Both the position numbers and the translations under genes were made by a program. Positions 35,617 through 43,788 of a stretch of DNA of 64,000 nt are shown here, piece after piece. A model generated the notes under the pieces. The model was not told the origin of the DNA and ran no database searches. It saw only the letters and a program-made list of their open reading frames with translations. Numbering within the stretch: the first letter of the stretch is position 1; each line of letters begins with the position of its first letter. Origin of the DNA: Bacteroides sp. GM023 (lineage in GTDB: Bacteria; Bacteroidota; Bacteroidia; Bacteroidales; Bacteroidaceae); NCBI RefSeq assembly GCF_014750685.1, contig NZ_JAAXGE010000004.1, forward strand, positions 186,001 through 250,000. Direction: 5' to 3'.

Positions 35617-35743
35617 TATATTTATAATTTTAATGCTGAAATTCCCTTGAAGAAAGTATTTGATTCCAATCTCCATTGGGATATAATAAAAAGGGGCAAA
35701 TACTTTGCACTTGCCGTTAAAAAGCATTTGCCCCAAATTCATG

Positions 35744-36712
35744 TTATTCGTTTACGGTTACATCAATATCGTCTATAGCAACGTAAGCAGGAGTGTTCAA
35801 TCCGTATGCGCTTGAATCGCTTCCTTCGAAATTGATAGCTACAGTACATACGCTGTCACCTAAACCGCTTAAATCCACTTGATTCCATCCGGTACGGATT
35901 TTATTGGTCAAACCTGATTCTGCATCTTTACTGGAATCGAAGTTTGCCAAATAGTATTCTACTTCCTTACCTGTAGGTTTACCCGTCGCATCCAACGCAA
36001 CAAATACCACCTTAAACCATCCTTTTTGTGCCGACAAAGAGCCTTGTGTAAACGAGTTGCCATCCTTCATGACTAAGTAGGTATAAGTCGTATTACAAAC
36101 CCATACGCTGTTGAATTTACCATATTTCGGTGTACCCTTGACAGGAGTGTTTGTGGTAACGACTCTGTAGCCGGTTGCATCGGTCAGGTAAATCTTCGCA
36201 CATTTGTCATAGGTTGCTTGTGAATCATTGTATGAATCGCTATAACCGAAAGCTACAGCAAAATTTTTACCGCTATGACCGCCGTTGGGCCAGTACACGC
36301 TACATTGGTTTTGATAATCCCCCTGTGTCAGATTATGGAAATTAGAGATGGCAAAACCACCATTCCAAAATTCATATTCCCAAGGCTGTCCGCTTACCCA
36401 TTCTTGTTCCAAATAGTTAATCGGGAACTGAATGTACGTACCGGTTTGCCCGATTTGAGTGATGTAGCCGGTCGTTACCTGCTTGCCGTTGGCCGTGGCA
36501 GAATAGAGATTGTTTCCATACTGGTCAGAAGCCATTACGCTGGAAGGTACGTTATCAAAATCGATAAGCGCATTGGTAGAACTTATCGCGCGGGTTTGAA
36601 TCGCACTCTCCTCATACGGAGCAAGGAAGTCATCGTCGGATGAACATCCCGTGAACACTGCGGCGGCCATTGCTACAACAGCCATTGCCAAGAATCTAAA
36701 ATTCTTTTTCAT
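35744..36712 (-). CDS. btuH: DUF4465 surface lipoprotein (BtuH-like)
   Basis: 322 residues. Lipobox VFTGC near residue 23, then SSDDDF. The mature part is Gly/Trp/Tyr-rich beta-sandwich sequence typical of DUF4465: LIDFDNVP, WEYEFWNGGFAISNFHN, GKNFAVAFGYSD, TAYVAIDDIDV-like C-terminus. DUF4465 proteins called BtuH have been described as vitamin B12-binding surface proteins in Bacteroides. It is the first gene behind the cobalamin riboswitch and so directly under corrinoid control. The assignment is by family resemblance and context. Confidence 0.85.
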   Translation of the reverse strand: MKKNFRFLAMAVVAMAAAVFTGCSSDDDFLAPYEESAIQTRAISSTNALIDFDNVPSSVMASDQYGNNLYSATANGKQVTTGYITQIGQTGTYIQFPINYLEQEWVSGQPWEYEFWNGGFAISNFHNLTQGDYQNQCSVYWPNGGHSGKNFAVAFGYSDSYNDSQATYDKCAKIYLTDATGYRVVTTNTPVKGTPKYGKFNSVWVCNTTYTYLVMKDGNSFTQGSLSAQKGWFKVVFVALDATGKPTGKEVEYYLANFDSSKDAESGLTNKIRTGWNQVDLSGLGDSVCTVAINFEGSDSSAYGLNTPAYVAIDDIDVTVNE

Positions 36713-36879
36713 AACTTAATTATTAAAAGTTAAACAAAAAGTTTAAACACACATTCGTTTTTATTGCGACAGATTTGCAACGAATGAGAAATCGGTTATC
36801 AAAAAGAATATAGGTGCCTGTGGACGAGCCTCTGTTCATTTTAATCTAATGCCAATTATCCCGTGGTCACTAAATCTAT

Positions 36880-37052
36880 CTCATCAAGCAGGTCTTCTGG
36901 CTCATCCCGCTTATCGCGCCTTCCCAGCTTTCACCAGTGGCAAAGAGTGCGATAAACTTTAATAGGACTTACAGCTGCGAGTACAGCTCCGGATTTTCAC
37001 CGGGATTCCCTTTTAATTCCGTTCGACGCTTCGATTGGAAACTTGACTGGTG
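36880..37052 (-). promoter_or_regulatory. Cobalamin riboswitch
   Basis: Read on the minus strand, the conserved parts come in the right order: GGTGAAAATCCGG (37001-36989) followed by GCTGTACTCGCAGCTGTAAG, then GCCACTG (36941-36935), then the B12 box AGCCAGAAGACCTGC (36902-36888). These are textbook elements of the cobalamin aptamer. It lies about 170 bases before btuH and should shut the whole B12 uptake operon when corrinoid is plentiful. The intervening bases hold the expression platform, whose hairpins I did not resolve. Confidence 0.95.
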
Positions 37053-37060
37053 CAAAGTTA
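37053..37060 (-). promoter_or_regulatory. -7 box of the B12 operon promoter
   Basis: TAACTTTG on the minus strand matches TAnnTTTG and lies directly before the riboswitch aptamer. No clear TTTG at the -33 distance was found, so the match is partial. Confidence 0.55.
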
Positions 37061-37576
37061 ATGGTTATTTTTTAATCTTGTTTCTTTTTCTGTGATTTTT
37101 ATTTCAAGAAAGGATTATTTTATGGCGCGAATTGTATTTTCATGTTAATCAAGCATTTATAACAACCACGAATAGTCTTTTCCCCTTATGAATAATAGCG
37201 TTTCTCAATTATGGTCTCTTTTCATCTCACGTCGGCAATTCTCTTCGGAGAGATTTTATATGCAAAGGTACAGCGTGCGTCTGGTCGTCAAGTATCGCTT
37301 TCACTAACGGTTCCCGGATATTCTTCACGGCAGCCTTCCACAAATCGAAGATTGACTTTCACTCCCCACCTCGTTGCAGGGCATAGTCGGACGAGCCTGA
37401 CTGTGCTCTTACATTGGGCGGTTGGGTATTCCGTTTCATCCCGTACACTGTTTACTTGCCTTATCCGTCCTTTTCCCGCTGTCAGTCCTGCATAAAAATC
37501 ATTCCCCGACGAGAAGCCAAAAGAGTTTCAAGAAAAGGAAAAAAAGAAAATATTTGACAATCTAAAATTTACAATT
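37061..37576 (+). promoter_or_regulatory. Non-coding block C: long leader before the 37577 gene
   Basis: No convincing gene. The block begins next to the B12 promoter and faces away from it. GCAAAGGTAC stands at 37262-37271, with CAAG 17 bases later, as in block D. The motif is 305 bases before the start codon, longer than in the other blocks. The 3' end is purine-rich (TTTCAAGAAAAGGAAAAAAA) just before the ATG, closely like block D. Confidence 0.55.
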
Positions 37577-38058
37577 ATGCACAGCAGGATTTTTCAAATT
37601 TCAACGGAGCCGATAGACAAAGAAAACTATCTGAATGAGGACACACTCCAGCAAGGAGACGGGAGCTTCTATGACTATTGTTCAGAAATAGACGAGGAAG
37701 ACCGTAAAGAGGATATTGCCAATTTGGTCAATCATGCCTTGCCCAAAGGAATGTTCGAGCTTATATCCGATGACACCATGCGCTATAATGGTGGAATAGA
37801 GCAATGGAAAGAGGAGTATGTCGCCAATATCAAAAAAAGAGCGAATGCTCTTACGGCAGATAATATGTTGGAATGGGGTTCGACCTATTATCTCAAACAG
37901 GCAGTGGAAAATCCGTTGGATGTCGCCTATCATTTCTATTTGGATGGCGATGGCTGCAGTCTTTTGCCGAACAGTCCTTTACGTTTATGGAGTTTGTTTG
38001 TAGGCTTGAACCGGGAACGATACTCTACATCGGAGGAGTTGTTGATTACCACTTCTGA
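37577..38058 (+). pseudogene. Element protein of unknown function with a frameshift
   Basis: The first 125 codons read well (MHSRIFQISTEPIDKENYLN; later VAYHFYLDGDG). At 37952-37954 the natural continuation moves to another frame: LQSFAEQSFTFMEFVCRLEP then GTILYIGGVVDYHF, ending with a stop at 38058. Without the shift the frame runs to 38200 through a strong terminator hairpin at 38076-38106, with an unlikely Cys- and Ser-rich tail. One lost base explains this. A sequencing error or a real inactivating mutation both fit. Function not recognised; it is an acidic cytoplasmic protein. Confidence 0.75.
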
Positions 38059-38075
38059 TGTTTGTCCGAAACATT

Positions 38076-38116
38076 GGCAACCACCCGCCTCAAAAGTGGG
38101 TGGTTGCTCTCTTTTT
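38076..38116 (+). terminator. Strong intrinsic terminator after the frameshifted gene
   Basis: GCAACCACCC at 38076-38085 pairs perfectly with GGGTGGTTGC at 38097-38106, followed by TCTCTTTTTT. It lies 18 bases after the stop at 38058, which supports 38058 as the original gene end. Confidence 0.9.
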
Positions 38117-38484
38117 TGCACAGGCTCCCCGGTTACTTTTATAAATATGCTCTGCAGAGCTTCCGCCACCGGTTTCACAGCCGGTATATTCCTGTTTTAA
38201 GGGTATAATCCCTTCACAGCCCCGACATACGCCGCAGGTCTGTTTTCGTGTGCAAAGGTACGGTGGACGAACATTGCCCAAGTACCGCTATCGCTACCTG
38301 AAATAAAATTTGACGACAACTTTCCGTAATCGGAGATGACGGTATTTCATAAAATTTCATTGCAGGTTCCTTGCTCATCGTTCTTGCATCCCCCCGTTTG
38401 TGACGCACATGAAAACAACCCCTTTGGGCGAAGTCAAAAGGCTTCAAGAAAAGGGAAATAAAAAAAACAATAAATCAAAAGACA
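38117..38484 (+). promoter_or_regulatory. Non-coding block D: long leader before the 38485 operon
   Basis: No convincing gene on the plus strand. GCAAAGGTAC at 38252-38261 lies 224 bases before the start codon, with CAAG 17 bases after it as in block C. The 3' end reads GCTTCAAGAAAAGGGAAATA and A-rich bases before the ATG. On the minus strand an open frame (38090-38281) rich in Cys and Gly ends inside the terminator hairpin; its status is unclear. Confidence 0.55.
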
Positions 38485-38952
38485 ATGAGCAAGTACGATT
38501 TCATCAAGCAAGGCAACCTCCTTTTTTGGCACACTGCCGATAATGATATAGAATGTCGAATTATCTCAACTCCCGAAAAAGTGGATAGTGACAGCATCAT
38601 CTTAATCTCAACAAGCTCTTCCGAGACAGAGGTTTTGGCATCGGAGTTATTACCTATTGGCTCATCAAGAAGCCACAAAGAGGAGTTTATGCGCTGGAAG
38701 AAAGAGCGTGAAGCCGAGGGCATGGAGTTTTTCAGCCGGTTGTCCGAAGTCATGGAAACAGACAGTGATTTGGCTGTAGGCGATATGGTGGCGTTTACAA
38801 ACGACTACGGGGTGGTATTTGGCCCCAAAGAAGTATTAGCTTTCAGAAAACCTTGGAATGGCTATAGATGCGTATATATCGACAGTGATGCTTATTGGTT
38901 TCCAGACCGTCCCGAACAACTCACCATACTCAGCAAAGGAGGTACAGAATGA
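38485..38952 (+). CDS. Hypothetical element protein (155 aa)
   Basis: 155 residues, acidic, no signal peptide. MSKYDFIKQGNLLFWHTADN and a C-terminal half with VGDMVAFTNDYGVVFGPKEV and RCVYIDSDAYWFPDRPEQL suggest a beta-rich small domain (the VGDMVAFTNDYG stretch resembles SH3-like barrels). It starts a three-gene operon and its stop overlaps the next start (ATGA). Function unknown. Confidence 0.7.
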   Translation: MSKYDFIKQGNLLFWHTADNDIECRIISTPEKVDSDSIILISTSSSETEVLASELLPIGSSRSHKEEFMRWKKEREAEGMEFFSRLSEVMETDSDLAVGDMVAFTNDYGVVFGPKEVLAFRKPWNGYRCVYIDSDAYWFPDRPEQLTILSKGGTE

Positions 38953-39203
38953 CAACAAACGACATACTCAAACGACTTTGCGGCAATATTGCCGCAGGTC
39001 GTTTCAACTGGCGAAAATACTGCACGCCGCAATCTTACTTCGGTTGGGAGATTTGCGTTACCCCTCTGCATTGCTCTTACGGACAGATAGGCTACACCGT
39101 TCATTTCCCTTATACCAATATACCGGAAGTGGAATACGATTGGGAAATGGGCAAACTGACCATTGACGGCGAGAAATGGAAAAGTTATTTGCGGAACGAA
39201 TAA
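38949..39203 (+). CDS. Hypothetical element protein (84 aa)
   Basis: 84 residues from the ATG at 38949, which overlaps the preceding stop (ATGA). MTTNDILKRLCGNIAAGRFN opens it; many aromatic residues follow (YFGWEICVTP, YTVHFPYTNIPEVEYDWEMG). It is cytoplasmic with a likely compact alpha/beta fold. Second gene of a small accessory operon; not recognised. Confidence 0.7.
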   Translation: MTTNDILKRLCGNIAAGRFNWRKYCTPQSYFGWEICVTPLHCSYGQIGYTVHFPYTNIPEVEYDWEMGKLTIDGEKWKSYLRNE

Positions 39204-39217
39204 TAATAAATATCAAT

Positions 39218-39592
39218 ATGGCACAGAATTTTTATACCAAATGGCAGGACGCTATACTTGCAGATGCAGGAGACTATGTTTCAAAAGAGTACCGCAGTTT
39301 CCAGACAGCATTGGTGCGTGAGATTTCCAAATATGCCGCAGCCGTTGGTGCAAAGGTGGCTTCCAATTCAAAAGGGCATTATGACACCTCCTGCTTCATT
39401 GAGCGCAACGGCAAGTTCGTTTACATCAGCCACTCTTCCGGTCTGTCACGAATGGGCAGCGGCGTAAGAATTGAACTCGATTCGTTTCTGATACGGACAG
39501 CTCAAAATGGAAAGGACTACCGAGGGGGATGTAACCAGTATTGCGACATAGCAAATTTACAGTCTATGATAGACGGTTTGTTGGGGAAATAA
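39218..39592 (+). CDS. Hypothetical element protein (124 aa)
   Basis: 124 residues from the ATG at 39218 (MAQNFYTKWQDAILADAGDY). The middle reads SCFIERNGKFVYISHSSGL and RIELDSFLIRTAQNGKDYRG, a beta-sheet pattern; the C-terminus is helical. It closes the operon; a strong terminator follows 5 bases after the stop. Function unknown. Confidence 0.7.
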   Translation: MAQNFYTKWQDAILADAGDYVSKEYRSFQTALVREISKYAAAVGAKVASNSKGHYDTSCFIERNGKFVYISHSSGLSRMGSGVRIELDSFLIRTAQNGKDYRGGCNQYCDIANLQSMIDGLLGK

Positions 39593-39597
39593 ACTGC

Positions 39598-39634
39598 AAA
39601 AAAGATGCGGAGCCAACCAGTTCCGCATCTTTTT
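39598..39634. terminator. Bidirectional intrinsic terminator
   Basis: AAAAAGATGCGGA ending at 39611 pairs with TCCGCATCTTTTT from 39622, with A and T runs outside the stem on both sides. It separates the convergent operons ending at 39592 and 39645. Confidence 0.9.
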
Positions 39635-39644
39635 CTTTCCATCC

Positions 39645-41333
39645 TTACCGGCGCATACCGCTGCCGTATTCTGCCTCTTGTAGTTCTGCCCGATACTCTT
39701 CCAGCTCGTTCAGCTTCTCGTTCACGGCTTGCAGATTGGCATCCAGCCCGACATTGTGGTCGTAAGGGAAACGATGCTGCGCGACCAGCCCGGCATTGGT
39801 GGGTTGCCCGACATCAAGCGTATCGGATTCCTTGTTATATTCGACATATAGCACTTCACCGTTCGGCATCTCGAAGGCCGGAATCTTTTGATACGCCAAA
39901 GCGGAGAACTGTTCCGCCGCCATCTCCCTGGCAACCCCTTTTATTGTATCTCCGGCGATATCGACACCGTAACGCCGGATATGGTCTCGGATTTCCTGCT
40001 CCGTGAATTTCAACATCACCTCGTAGGTTCCCCCGACACTCCCGTTGTACACGACAGCGAAATTCTCATCCTCGGCAATAAGGCTGTCACCCTTGTTGTT
40101 CGTGGCCGATAAATAAGTATGCTGTTCGTTGATGCCATTGCCGTCGTAATACTCCTTGGCAAGCGTCAGCAATCCCTCGTAATCGCCTTTCTCCCGAAGT
40201 TCGTCAAGCTGCCTCGTGTCATCCGAAAATTGGAGATACGCAACAGAAGAATAAAATGTATTCTCCTTTGCTGCCGCTCCGTTTTCCTGCTTCTCGCCGA
40301 CATTTTGTTCCAGTTCTTGCGCTATCTTATCCACCTTCTGGGTAATCATCGAGGTTGCCCTTTTCACGTCCAGAAGCGTTGTCTTGATGAACTGTGGCGA
40401 TTCCTTCAGCTCATCAAGCCAACCTTTAAGATACGCGCAACTGTCCTCCTTGATATGCTTGGTCATGCCGTAACGCTGTGCGACCAGTGCGCTGCCTAAC
40501 TCTGCCACCAGTTCCTCACGGGCATATTCAGGAGAACCGAAAGTAGTCGGCTTGAACCTGTCAAGTACGTTTTCCGCTCCGGTGGAGTGCGTCATCTCGT
40601 GGAACAGTGTCCCGTAGAACGATTCTCCCGATTTGAACTGCTCCTTTTCGGGTACGATGATTTCGTTCTTCGTGATGGAATAGTAGGCGTCATTCTGATA
40701 TTTCGGCGTAATCGGACAAATCCACAGGTTATCCCTTATCATCGTATCGACTGGGGCAAAACTGAAATGCTCGCCCTCCTCGATTGCCGGACGCGAATTT
40801 TCTCGCTCCAGTTTTTGCCACAGCTCCGGTCTCGCTTCCTGCAAGTTAGTTTGCGCGACATTGAAGACCCGGAACACCTGCATCTTCGGATAGACATTGT
40901 ATTGTTCCTTTTCGTCATCGGAGAGTTTCTTGTAATCGTCATACTTGATTTTCTCCTTAGTCTCCTTATGGATACAAGTGAACGTGGTGAGCATGACCGG
41001 AAAGGATTTTTCACCACGAAGCACGGAGACACGCGGCAGTTCCTCTCCATCCTTTCCGGGCTTATTGAGCTTCTGAACACAATCGAACGTGCAGAAACGG
41101 GGAATCTTGTACCCTTCTTTCTCGCAGTGCAAAAGCAGCATAAAAGCATTCATCCCGTTGTACTCGCGCCCGTGAAGGTTGCGGGGCCACTGTAGCGTAC
41201 CCTCCGTAAACCAAGGCTTTTTCCAGTCCTTTTGAATGCCCTCGATTTTCTCGATCATCATTTCGGCGAACAGGTCAAGAGCCTTGTCCTCGCTGTTCGG
41301 TCCGTCGGCATTCTTCTTTCTGTAACCGGCCAT
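39645..41333 (-). CDS. ArdC-like antirestriction protein with zincin domain
   Basis: 562 residues. The N-terminal part (about 15-150) is the ArdC-type ssDNA-binding domain (KPWFTEGTLQWPRNLHGREY, then NGMNAFMLLL). About 200-340 is the zincin metallopeptidase domain with FHEMTHSTGAENVLDR and EYAREELVAELGSALVA, giving the HExxH-type metal site and the third ligand Glu. The C-terminal 200 residues carry a second, acidic region of unknown role. ArdC proteins protect incoming transferred DNA and are thought to act in the recipient. It is the last gene of the leftward transfer cluster. Confidence 0.88.
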   Translation of the reverse strand: MAGYRKKNADGPNSEDKALDLFAEMMIEKIEGIQKDWKKPWFTEGTLQWPRNLHGREYNGMNAFMLLLHCEKEGYKIPRFCTFDCVQKLNKPGKDGEELPRVSVLRGEKSFPVMLTTFTCIHKETKEKIKYDDYKKLSDDEKEQYNVYPKMQVFRVFNVAQTNLQEARPELWQKLERENSRPAIEEGEHFSFAPVDTMIRDNLWICPITPKYQNDAYYSITKNEIIVPEKEQFKSGESFYGTLFHEMTHSTGAENVLDRFKPTTFGSPEYAREELVAELGSALVAQRYGMTKHIKEDSCAYLKGWLDELKESPQFIKTTLLDVKRATSMITQKVDKIAQELEQNVGEKQENGAAAKENTFYSSVAYLQFSDDTRQLDELREKGDYEGLLTLAKEYYDGNGINEQHTYLSATNNKGDSLIAEDENFAVVYNGSVGGTYEVMLKFTEQEIRDHIRRYGVDIAGDTIKGVAREMAAEQFSALAYQKIPAFEMPNGEVLYVEYNKESDTLDVGQPTNAGLVAQHRFPYDHNVGLDANLQAVNEKLNELEEYRAELQEAEYGSGMRR

Positions 41334-41338
41334 AACCC

Positions 41339-41947
41339 TTATTGATTATAGTTAGACGAATCCGCCACATATTGCGTCAGTTCCTCCATCTTGCAGGAAA
41401 GGTTGATTTTCCCGTTGTGTGCCGACAGGTTCATTTCACCTTTGGCATCCACCTTTACACCCGGCTGCAACCACGCTTCGCGCTCCTTACCGAAACAGAA
41501 GAAGCGCACCCACTGGTACTCGAAGCCGTCATCGACCTTCTCTGCGCTAAACGCCGAGAACACCGTATAAGGCTGGTCTTTCTTATCCCTTTTTTCCTCG
41601 ATGTTCTGGCCGACCTTACCACGAAACACCAGCTCGCCCTTGACGCAATCCGCATCATCCGTAGCGGCATTGCAGATTTCATCGGCGAACAGGTTGAAAT
41701 ATAGCTTGTCGCCCCGGCGTTTGAGATACATCGTACCCCTCACTTCTACACGGGAGCCGTTCCGATAACCGGCGGCTTCCTCCTGACAGCCCTCCTTGCG
41801 GACATCCACCTCGATAGTGTGCCCGCCACCCGTCGCCGGAATCTGTACCCGGAGCGGAAACACCAGAAATTCTTTCTCTTCTTTATTCTTGCGAACCGAC
41901 GCATCGCGGCCGATAACGCCGCATACCGTAACATTACATTTAATCAT
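41339..41947 (-). CDS. Tandem OB-fold (SSB-like) protein
   Basis: 202 residues from the ATG at 41947 (MIKCNVTVCGVIGRDASVRK); an upstream extension to 42199 crosses another small gene and looks artificial. It reads as two OB-folds: 1-100 (EFLVFPLRVQIP, SRVEVRGTMYLK) and 110-195 (LVFRGKVGQNIEEKRDKK, YQWVRFFCFGKERE, VKVDAKGEMNL). It should bind single-stranded DNA, probably during transfer. It lies 5 bases before the ArdC-like gene. It is not similar enough to the ssb at 16146 to be a duplicate. Confidence 0.8.
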   Translation of the reverse strand: MIKCNVTVCGVIGRDASVRKNKEEKEFLVFPLRVQIPATGGGHTIEVDVRKEGCQEEAAGYRNGSRVEVRGTMYLKRRGDKLYFNLFADEICNAATDDADCVKGELVFRGKVGQNIEEKRDKKDQPYTVFSAFSAEKVDDGFEYQWVRFFCFGKEREAWLQPGVKVDAKGEMNLSAHNGKINLSCKMEELTQYVADSSNYNQ

Positions 41948-42030
41948 CTGTTTTTTGTCTTTAATGATACATGGATCATCCGGACAAGTGATACATGGGT
42001 TGATTGATGTTGAACTGTTGTAGAGTGCGG

Positions 42031-42207
42031 TCAGTCGGGTGCGCGTATCATCGCCCAGACCATCCATCCGGCGATGGCTAATTGCACGCCCACGACAACG
42101 AGCGTCCCGATCCATCCCAACAGCAGGTAGCAGAACCGGAGGTGCAACGCAAGGAGGGAAACTCCCGCCAGACACTTGCATAGCTGTATCATCACGCATT
42201 TTATCAT
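42031..42207 (-). CDS. Small membrane protein (58 aa)
   Basis: A 58-residue leftward frame: MIKCVMIQLCKCLAGVSLLA, then a second hydrophobic stretch LLLGWIGTLVVVGVQLAIAG and WMVWAMIRAPD. Two membrane helices with little between them. It lies 12 bases after the peptidoglycan hydrolase gene and 83 bases before the OB-fold gene in the same direction, so it fits the operon. Function unknown; small membrane proteins of transfer clusters often work in mating-pore assembly or exclusion. Confidence 0.65.
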   Translation of the reverse strand: MIKCVMIQLCKCLAGVSLLALHLRFCYLLLGWIGTLVVVGVQLAIAGWMVWAMIRAPD

Positions 42208-42219
42208 ATCGCCATGCCT

Positions 42220-43776
42220 TTATCTTCGCAGGTTTTCCGTTTGTCCCTGTTGCCGGGTCATCCCCTGCTCAAAATTCTGTGAGGCCGCTTCCGACAGGAT
42301 AACCGTATTCAGCATACCGGTTACACGCATCTGTTTGGCCTCTTCCGTGAGTGTACCGTTGTTCAACGTGGCAGACAACCGGTTCAGCTCGGAAGCGGTC
42401 AGCTCCCGCGAGACATGCAGTTCCCCGTTGTCCGCTTTCAGAATGGCCTTGCCGTTCTCGCCGATAGTCAGGTCGCAGTTCTTCATATTCGGCAACAACG
42501 GCTTCAGGTCGATGGTACGAAGATCCATCGCGGCGGATATCGCCGTCTTCTGTTCCTCTTCCTCCCGGTTATCAATCTGTGTGGCTAAAAGCATCAGGGA
42601 GGCGAAAGCGGTCATCGCCATCTCCACAATCGGGTCGTTGCATCCCGATATTCCCACACCGCTATCCTCCGACGAAAGGAGTTTTTTCATCCATCCGTCT
42701 GGCGAAAGGTTCTTTTCAGGCACGGTATCTTCCGCCGCCTTGTATTTGACGAGCAGGTCATTTCCGTTGTGCAGCATTTGCAATTTGATATGTCCTTTCT
42801 GTGCGATTTCAGCCAGATACGCCGCAGGGTCTATATCCCGTTTCGTCCCGTCGGCATAGATATTCTTCACACCGAAATGCAGATGTTCCCCGGTCGTCCG
42901 TGTCCCCGTATTGCCCGATGTGCCAAGCCGTCCGCCTGCCTGTACCGTATCGCCGACCTTGACGGAAATCTCCTTGAGGTGCATATAGGTACATTGTACC
43001 TTGCTGCCGTCCGTCCGAGCATATTCCACCGTCAGCGACTTGCCGCCGGGTGTATTCTTGTTCTGGTTTACCGCCACGACCTTGCCGCCGCTCTCCGTAG
43101 CCAGTACCGCGTCGGCTTTGCAACGGATATCCACGCCCTTGTGCATCTGTTGCTTTGTGCTGTCCAACGGGTCTTGCCGTGTTCCGAACGGAGAGGTAAT
43201 GAACAGAAATTCCTCCCGTTCCACCGGGAACGAATACCCCGTTCCATGTTCCGCACTCTCGGAAGTCTGGAGCGGATTGTGTTCCACCCCGAACTGCCGG
43301 CCTTGTGCCGTCATCTCCTGCATCACCTGTCTGTCATACTTCTGCAAGCCGTTCTGCTCAATGATTTTCTGCAGGTTCTCGGCATACTTGCCGCCTGTGG
43401 CGTAACCGGCTTTCTCAATGCTTTGTGCCCAGCCCTTGTAATCGTCCGGGGAGAGTTTGAAGCAACCGGCATAGCGGCTGTTCTCCTTCAAAAAGCGGGA
43501 ATGATGCTCGTATGAATCACCCACGCTGTCATAGCTGCAGAACTTTTCATTCGGCTTATCATCGGTGTAGATTCCGTATTTGCCGCCTTCGGCAATCCAC
43601 GAGGAAGTTGCCTTGATGCCGAAATGGTTGTTCTCGTTCCTTGCCAGACGGCTCTGTCCGTTGCTGCTTTCCAGTATGCCTTGCGCCAATGTGACGGAAG
43701 CCGGGATGCCATACCTTCGCATCTGTGCCATCGCATAATCTGCGTATTGCAGTGCATATTCCTGATTCTTGGTCAT
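42220..43776 (-). CDS. Bifunctional peptidoglycan hydrolase: glucosaminidase plus M23
   Basis: 518 residues from the ATG at 43776, chosen because AAGGAG lies 8 bases before it (a GTG 9 bases upstream touches the same site). About 5-150 is a glucosaminidase/FlgJ-type domain (IPASVTLAQGILESSNGQS, NNHFGIK). About 190-310 is an M23 LytM domain with HKGVDI (HxxxD) and EHLHFGV (HxH), so it looks active. The C-terminal 190 residues have acidic and DUF3945-like sequence (NGELHVSRELTASELNRL). No signal peptide is seen, so export would need the transfer machinery. It probably opens the wall for the mating channel. Confidence 0.85.
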   Translation of the reverse strand: MTKNQEYALQYADYAMAQMRRYGIPASVTLAQGILESSNGQSRLARNENNHFGIKATSSWIAEGGKYGIYTDDKPNEKFCSYDSVGDSYEHHSRFLKENSRYAGCFKLSPDDYKGWAQSIEKAGYATGGKYAENLQKIIEQNGLQKYDRQVMQEMTAQGRQFGVEHNPLQTSESAEHGTGYSFPVEREEFLFITSPFGTRQDPLDSTKQQMHKGVDIRCKADAVLATESGGKVVAVNQNKNTPGGKSLTVEYARTDGSKVQCTYMHLKEISVKVGDTVQAGGRLGTSGNTGTRTTGEHLHFGVKNIYADGTKRDIDPAAYLAEIAQKGHIKLQMLHNGNDLLVKYKAAEDTVPEKNLSPDGWMKKLLSSEDSGVGISGCNDPIVEMAMTAFASLMLLATQIDNREEEEQKTAISAAMDLRTIDLKPLLPNMKNCDLTIGENGKAILKADNGELHVSRELTASELNRLSATLNNGTLTEEAKQMRVTGMLNTVILSEAASQNFEQGMTRQQGQTENLRR

Positions 43777-43788
43777 AATCGTCACTCC

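Noticed and set aside
38059..38200. C-terminal part of the unshifted 37577 frame
   Set aside because: It runs through a perfect terminator hairpin and has unlikely composition, so the gene is taken to end at 38058 after a frameshift.
41948..42199. N-terminal extension of the tandem OB-fold protein
   Set aside because: It is read through another gene's frame (the 58-residue membrane protein) and has no OB-fold character before MIKCNVTV.
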